This document shows positions 61,748 to 64,000 of a DNA stretch of 64,000 nucleotides, piece by piece. The number at the start of each line of letters is the position of its first letter. The first letter of the stretch is position 1. The position numbers and the translations under genes were made by a program. The notes under the pieces were generated by a model. It was not told the DNA's origin and made no database searches. It was given only the letters and a program-made list of their open reading frames with translations. Source of the DNA: CAZEAC01 sp964510065 (GTDB lineage Bacteria; Bdellovibrionota_C; UBA2361; CAIXSY01). The stretch spans positions 25,658 to 89,657 of the forward strand of contig CAZEAC010000006.1 of NCBI GenBank assembly GCA_964510065.1, given 5' to 3'.

Positions 61748-62930
61748 GGGCTGCCTCCGCTGAACATATTGAATCCGCAATGGTAGTCACGGCATATTGG
61801 GTTCCGTATAATATTCCCTCAACCACACCGCGCGGCCCAAGAGCAGCGAGCTGCCCTAAAAAATACACTCGAGGAGAGCCATGCAACGAGTAATCGGAAG
61901 CGATATGCGGATATCCAGCGCTTGCCTGCGTCGACGCATACATGCCATCGAGAAATGACAGATGCGACAATTGCGGCTGAAAGCCCGTTGCACAGACAAT
62001 CTTGTCAAAGCGCTCGACACTTCTGTCGTTGAGAGTGACCTCCACTCCCGTCGCGCTGTAGCGACATTCAGTAACATAAGTATTCACGCAGTAACTCACA
62101 TGATTCATCGTCGCTGAGGATCGCGAGAGTACAGAGACAAAATCAGCATAACTGCGCGGGCTCACCCAGGGGCCTTCCGACTGAATCCGAAGAACTTCAC
62201 AAAGTCGGCGAGCCACGGAGAGTGCCTTGAACTTCTTCCAATACGAGGGCTTGAGGTATCGAATCGGGTAAGGAAGATGATTAACCTTCATTCCGGACTT
62301 CCATACGATTACCGTCACGTCCGCGCCCGCCTCCCACAGCCGACAGGCAATATCCGGAGTAGCATGCCCACCCCCTGCAACAAGAACTCTGCTGCCACGC
62401 AGCCCCGTGAAAAGACCATGTCCAATTGAGTGTTGGCAAAGCGTTGCTGGCAGGGAACGTGCCCAATCAGGAAATACCTTCGAATCGAGCAGACCAGTGG
62501 CAACGACAACGTATTTTGCGAAGAGAATCCTTCGACTGGTCGTCACTACTACCCCGCGTGCGGTCGGTGTCAGCGCGATTACACGTTCCCCACATAACAC
62601 TCGTGCCCCCGACTGCTGCGCAACTGTCCGGTAATAGTCCTGAACCACCTCCTTTGGAAGAGTATCGCTTGCCATCATCTCTGAGGTCATCAGCGGATGG
62701 CGCGATGCAAAGGTACGCAAGGTCCAGGCACGATCAGGGCTCGGCACGATAGTATCGGTGTAATCTATTCGCGTGCGAGTAGGCGAAGTTCCCGCAAAGG
62801 TCGAGTCCCACGCGCCAACAATTGCCGCCCCTTCGATTCCGATAAAGCTTCCCGGCAACCGTCGCTCCATCTCCACGAGGAGCGAGACACCTTTCGGCCC
62901 GAGACCAATTACAATTCCCAGCGCGTCCAT
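61731..62930 (-). CDS. FAD-dependent NAD(P)H oxidoreductase/monooxygenase, first gene of operon
   Basis: This 399-residue flavoprotein has an FAD-binding start (IVIGLGPKGVSLL, dinucleotide GxGxxG) and a second nucleotide-binding motif, VLVAGGGHATPDIACRLWEAG, for NAD(P)H. The late IVCATGFQPQL segment is the ATG-type motif of flavin monooxygenases and N-hydroxylases. It probably oxidises the pathway intermediate. It overlaps the NDK-like gene by 17 bp. Confidence 0.82.
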   Translation of the reverse strand: MDALGIVIGLGPKGVSLLVEMERRLPGSFIGIEGAAIVGAWDSTFAGTSPTRTRIDYTDTIVPSPDRAWTLRTFASRHPLMTSEMMASDTLPKEVVQDYYRTVAQQSGARVLCGERVIALTPTARGVVVTTSRRILFAKYVVVATGLLDSKVFPDWARSLPATLCQHSIGHGLFTGLRGSRVLVAGGGHATPDIACRLWEAGADVTVIVWKSGMKVNHLPYPIRYLKPSYWKKFKALSVARRLCEVLRIQSEGPWVSPRSYADFVSVLSRSSATMNHVSYCVNTYVTECRYSATGVEVTLNDRSVERFDKIVCATGFQPQLSHLSFLDGMYASTQASAGYPHIASDYSLHGSPRVYFLGQLAALGPRGVVEGILYGTQYAVTTIADSICSAEAARVSNL

Positions 62931-63128
62931 GCGGCGAAAATATCAGGAGTCGGACGTCATGCCCACAAAAACTCACGCTTCTGAATCTTTGACTGCCGTA
63001 CAAAATAGAGCTAACTGAGCTTGGACTACTCGCCACTATATTCATGAGCATGCTCGCAACATCGAGCTCTTGATCCGCGTTCAGCTTTTGCAAAACGCTC
63101 ACAGTTGCCCAATGACGCCAAGCTCTTA
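62931..63128. other. upstream region of the seven-gene operon
   Basis: This stretch lies between the operon's first ATG and the palindromic element that precedes the Rrf2-type gene. No gene is supported, and I see no strong promoter match. Any promoter for the operon should lie here. Confidence 0.35.
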
Positions 63129-63282
63129 CTAGTACTCTGTAACATAAGTTTTCCGACTCTTCTCCCCTCTGTGCTCTCAGTGACTCTGTGGTTTTTTTGG
63201 AAGTAAAATAAACCACAGAGTCACGGAGAGCACAGAGGGGGAGCTGAGGGAAGGAAAAGTTACTTTTGTTACAGAGTACTAG
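63129..63282. repeat. CTAG-bounded palindromic element, family B, copy 3
   Basis: This 154-bp element starts CTAGTACTCTGTAACATAAG and ends TACAGAGTACTAG, with complementary inner arms GTGACTCTGTGG / CCACAGAGTCAC. It matches 19856-20002 almost end to end. The CTAG at its right edge contains the TAG stop (63279-63281 on the minus strand) of the Rrf2-type gene. Confidence 0.9.
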
Positions 63283-63659
63283 AACGCCTCTTCGTGAAGA
63301 AACTTGATCAACCTGCGCTTTGTCGCCGACCAATTCGTATGAAACGCACAGGGATGCGTTTCATTGCAAGGACGTTTAAATAATACGCACTCCGATACCA
63401 CGATAGGATCTTCAAGGGCTACGCAAATAGAGTAAAACGTTATCTTCCCGTTTTCAGTATTTAGAGCCACGCCGCCATTTTTACCGCGCCTACTCCTGAG
63501 CAATCCCCGGGCCACCAGAAGTCTCAGCACCTTTGAAAGATAGGGAGCGGGGACCGCGGTCGCCGCAGCGATCTCCTCTACGCGTTGAAAGTCATGCGCG
63601 CCAAGCGTCTTCAGATAGCTTACCGCACGAAGGGCATATTTACTTTGTTGCGAGAGCAT
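63279..63659 (-). CDS. Rrf2/IscR-type iron-sulfur transcription regulator
   Basis: This protein of about 126 residues has a winged helix-turn-helix DNA-binding domain (SKYALRAVSYL, VEEIAAATAVPAPYLSKVLR-type helices, RGKNGGVAL wing). Three Cys residues in the usual spacing (Cys91, Cys98, Cys104 in ECVLFKRPCNETHPCAFH) should hold an Fe-S cluster. I chose the ATG at 63659 (MLSQQSKYAL), the usual Rrf2 start. It reads toward the seven-gene operon, is upstream of it, and may control it in response to redox or nitrogen-oxide signals. Its stop is part of a palindromic element. Confidence 0.88.
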   Translation of the reverse strand: MLSQQSKYALRAVSYLKTLGAHDFQRVEEIAAATAVPAPYLSKVLRLLVARGLLRSRRGKNGGVALNTENGKITFYSICVALEDPIVVSECVLFKRPCNETHPCAFHTNWSATKRRLIKFLHEEAF

Positions 63660-63937
63660 GCGTCCGATGTCAAAACAGGGCACTGTACAAAACGTCGCAT
63701 AGGGTCACTCCGCCGCGCTGATCGGAGCGTCCAAGCCATTTAGCGATTGCCCGGTTACCAGCCACCTACCCTACCCGATTCTGGCGTCGCTGGCGAGGAA
63801 ACAATTCTTATAGCCACACAGCGCGGCGTAGCCGCAACCAAAAGTAACCGAATGCGCCGTTACGGCCCGCGCGGGAAATGGCGCGAGCCTCCACTGTGCT
63901 GCGCTATATCCACCTGCACATCACCAAAATTCGTCTT

Positions 63938-64000
63938 TTAGCGTCCCAGCACAGACAACAATACCGCGGCGTCTATTAAAATGCCGGCGCCTGAATTCGC
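63938..64000 (-). CDS. possible 3' end of a gene entering from the right edge
   Basis: On the minus strand the last 20 codons before a TAA stop at 63938-63940 read NSGAGILIDAAVLLSVLGR, plausible as a C-terminal end. It is too short for identification. The stretch 63660-63937 holds nothing else I can support. Confidence 0.3.
   Translation of the reverse strand, partial: ANSGAGILIDAAVLLSVLGR

Noticed and set aside
62734..63333. Minus-strand frame of 199 codons between the Rrf2 gene and the flavoprotein gene
   Set aside because: It runs through the palindromic element and into the flavoprotein gene in another frame, with no family likeness.

Overview
The window reads as a chromosomal stretch of a Gram-negative bacterium with roughly even base composition. 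It has a lipoprotein of a type III apparatus, a periplasmic c-type cytochrome, MreB, an L,D-transpeptidase and several Sec-type signal peptides. The many FHA, GAF, HDOD and CheY-like proteins, the secreted Cys-rich and beta-helix proteins, and a type III-like locus carrying FHA proteins suggest a deltaproteobacterial-type lineage (Myxococcota/Bdellovibrionota-like). That placement is an inference. No rRNA, tRNA or CRISPR array was seen.

Layout. 1-6.2 kb: the end of a P5C dehydrogenase gene, then a signalling operon (hybrid histidine kinase, HDOD-GAF protein, CheY-like regulator) and a DedA protein. 6.3-13.1 kb: accessory genes, including an aspartic-protease-like protein, an MDR oxidoreductase, a beta-helix secreted protein and a dynamin-like GTPase with a small membrane partner. 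13.2-29.3 kb: mostly ordinary chromosomal genes (cytochrome c, FNR, TrmL, RdgB, MgtC, MFS, MOSC, HerA-like ATPase, GT39, L,D-transpeptidase, GH140-like), plus a divergent pair of unusual sigma factors. 29.4-41.5 kb: a repeat-rich accessory zone with an M16 metallopeptidase, four proteins without recognisable families, a truncated prohibitin gene, and a duplicated 3' end of a type III-locus gene that brackets about 6.2 kb of cargo.

41.6-49.5 kb (minus strand) is a compact 11-gene operon encoding an unusual type III secretion-like export core. It begins with a tail-anchored multi-FHA protein and a zinc-ribbon/FHA protein. SctJ, a 78-residue protein, a coiled-coil protein, SctQ, SctR, SctS, SctT, a SctU shortened to its membrane domain, a small protein and a TPR protein follow. 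The SctU-like protein has no cytoplasmic self-cleaving domain, and SctN, SctV, SctC and needle genes are not in the window. Nearby are a CheY-like regulator, a membrane protein and another FHA protein.

49.8-56.2 kb holds a regulator, a possible small structured RNA, RNase E/G, a GAF protein and MreB. 56.3-62.9 kb (minus) is a seven-gene operon, six of whose junctions overlap: flavoprotein, NDK-like protein, unknown protein, nucleotidyltransferase-fold protein, HAD phosphatase, P-loop kinase-like protein and aldo/keto reductase. It looks like a dedicated pathway for an unknown, probably nucleotide-linked, molecule. An Rrf2-type Fe-S regulator sits just upstream.

A recurring theme is several unrelated families of short palindromic elements bounded by CTAG. 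In five cases one abuts the end of a gene, and in four the TAG of the boundary CTAG is the gene's stop codon. The strongest candidates for something undescribed are the FHA-linked type III-like locus with a truncated switch protein, the seven-gene nucleotide-linked operon, and the CTAG-bounded palindromes.
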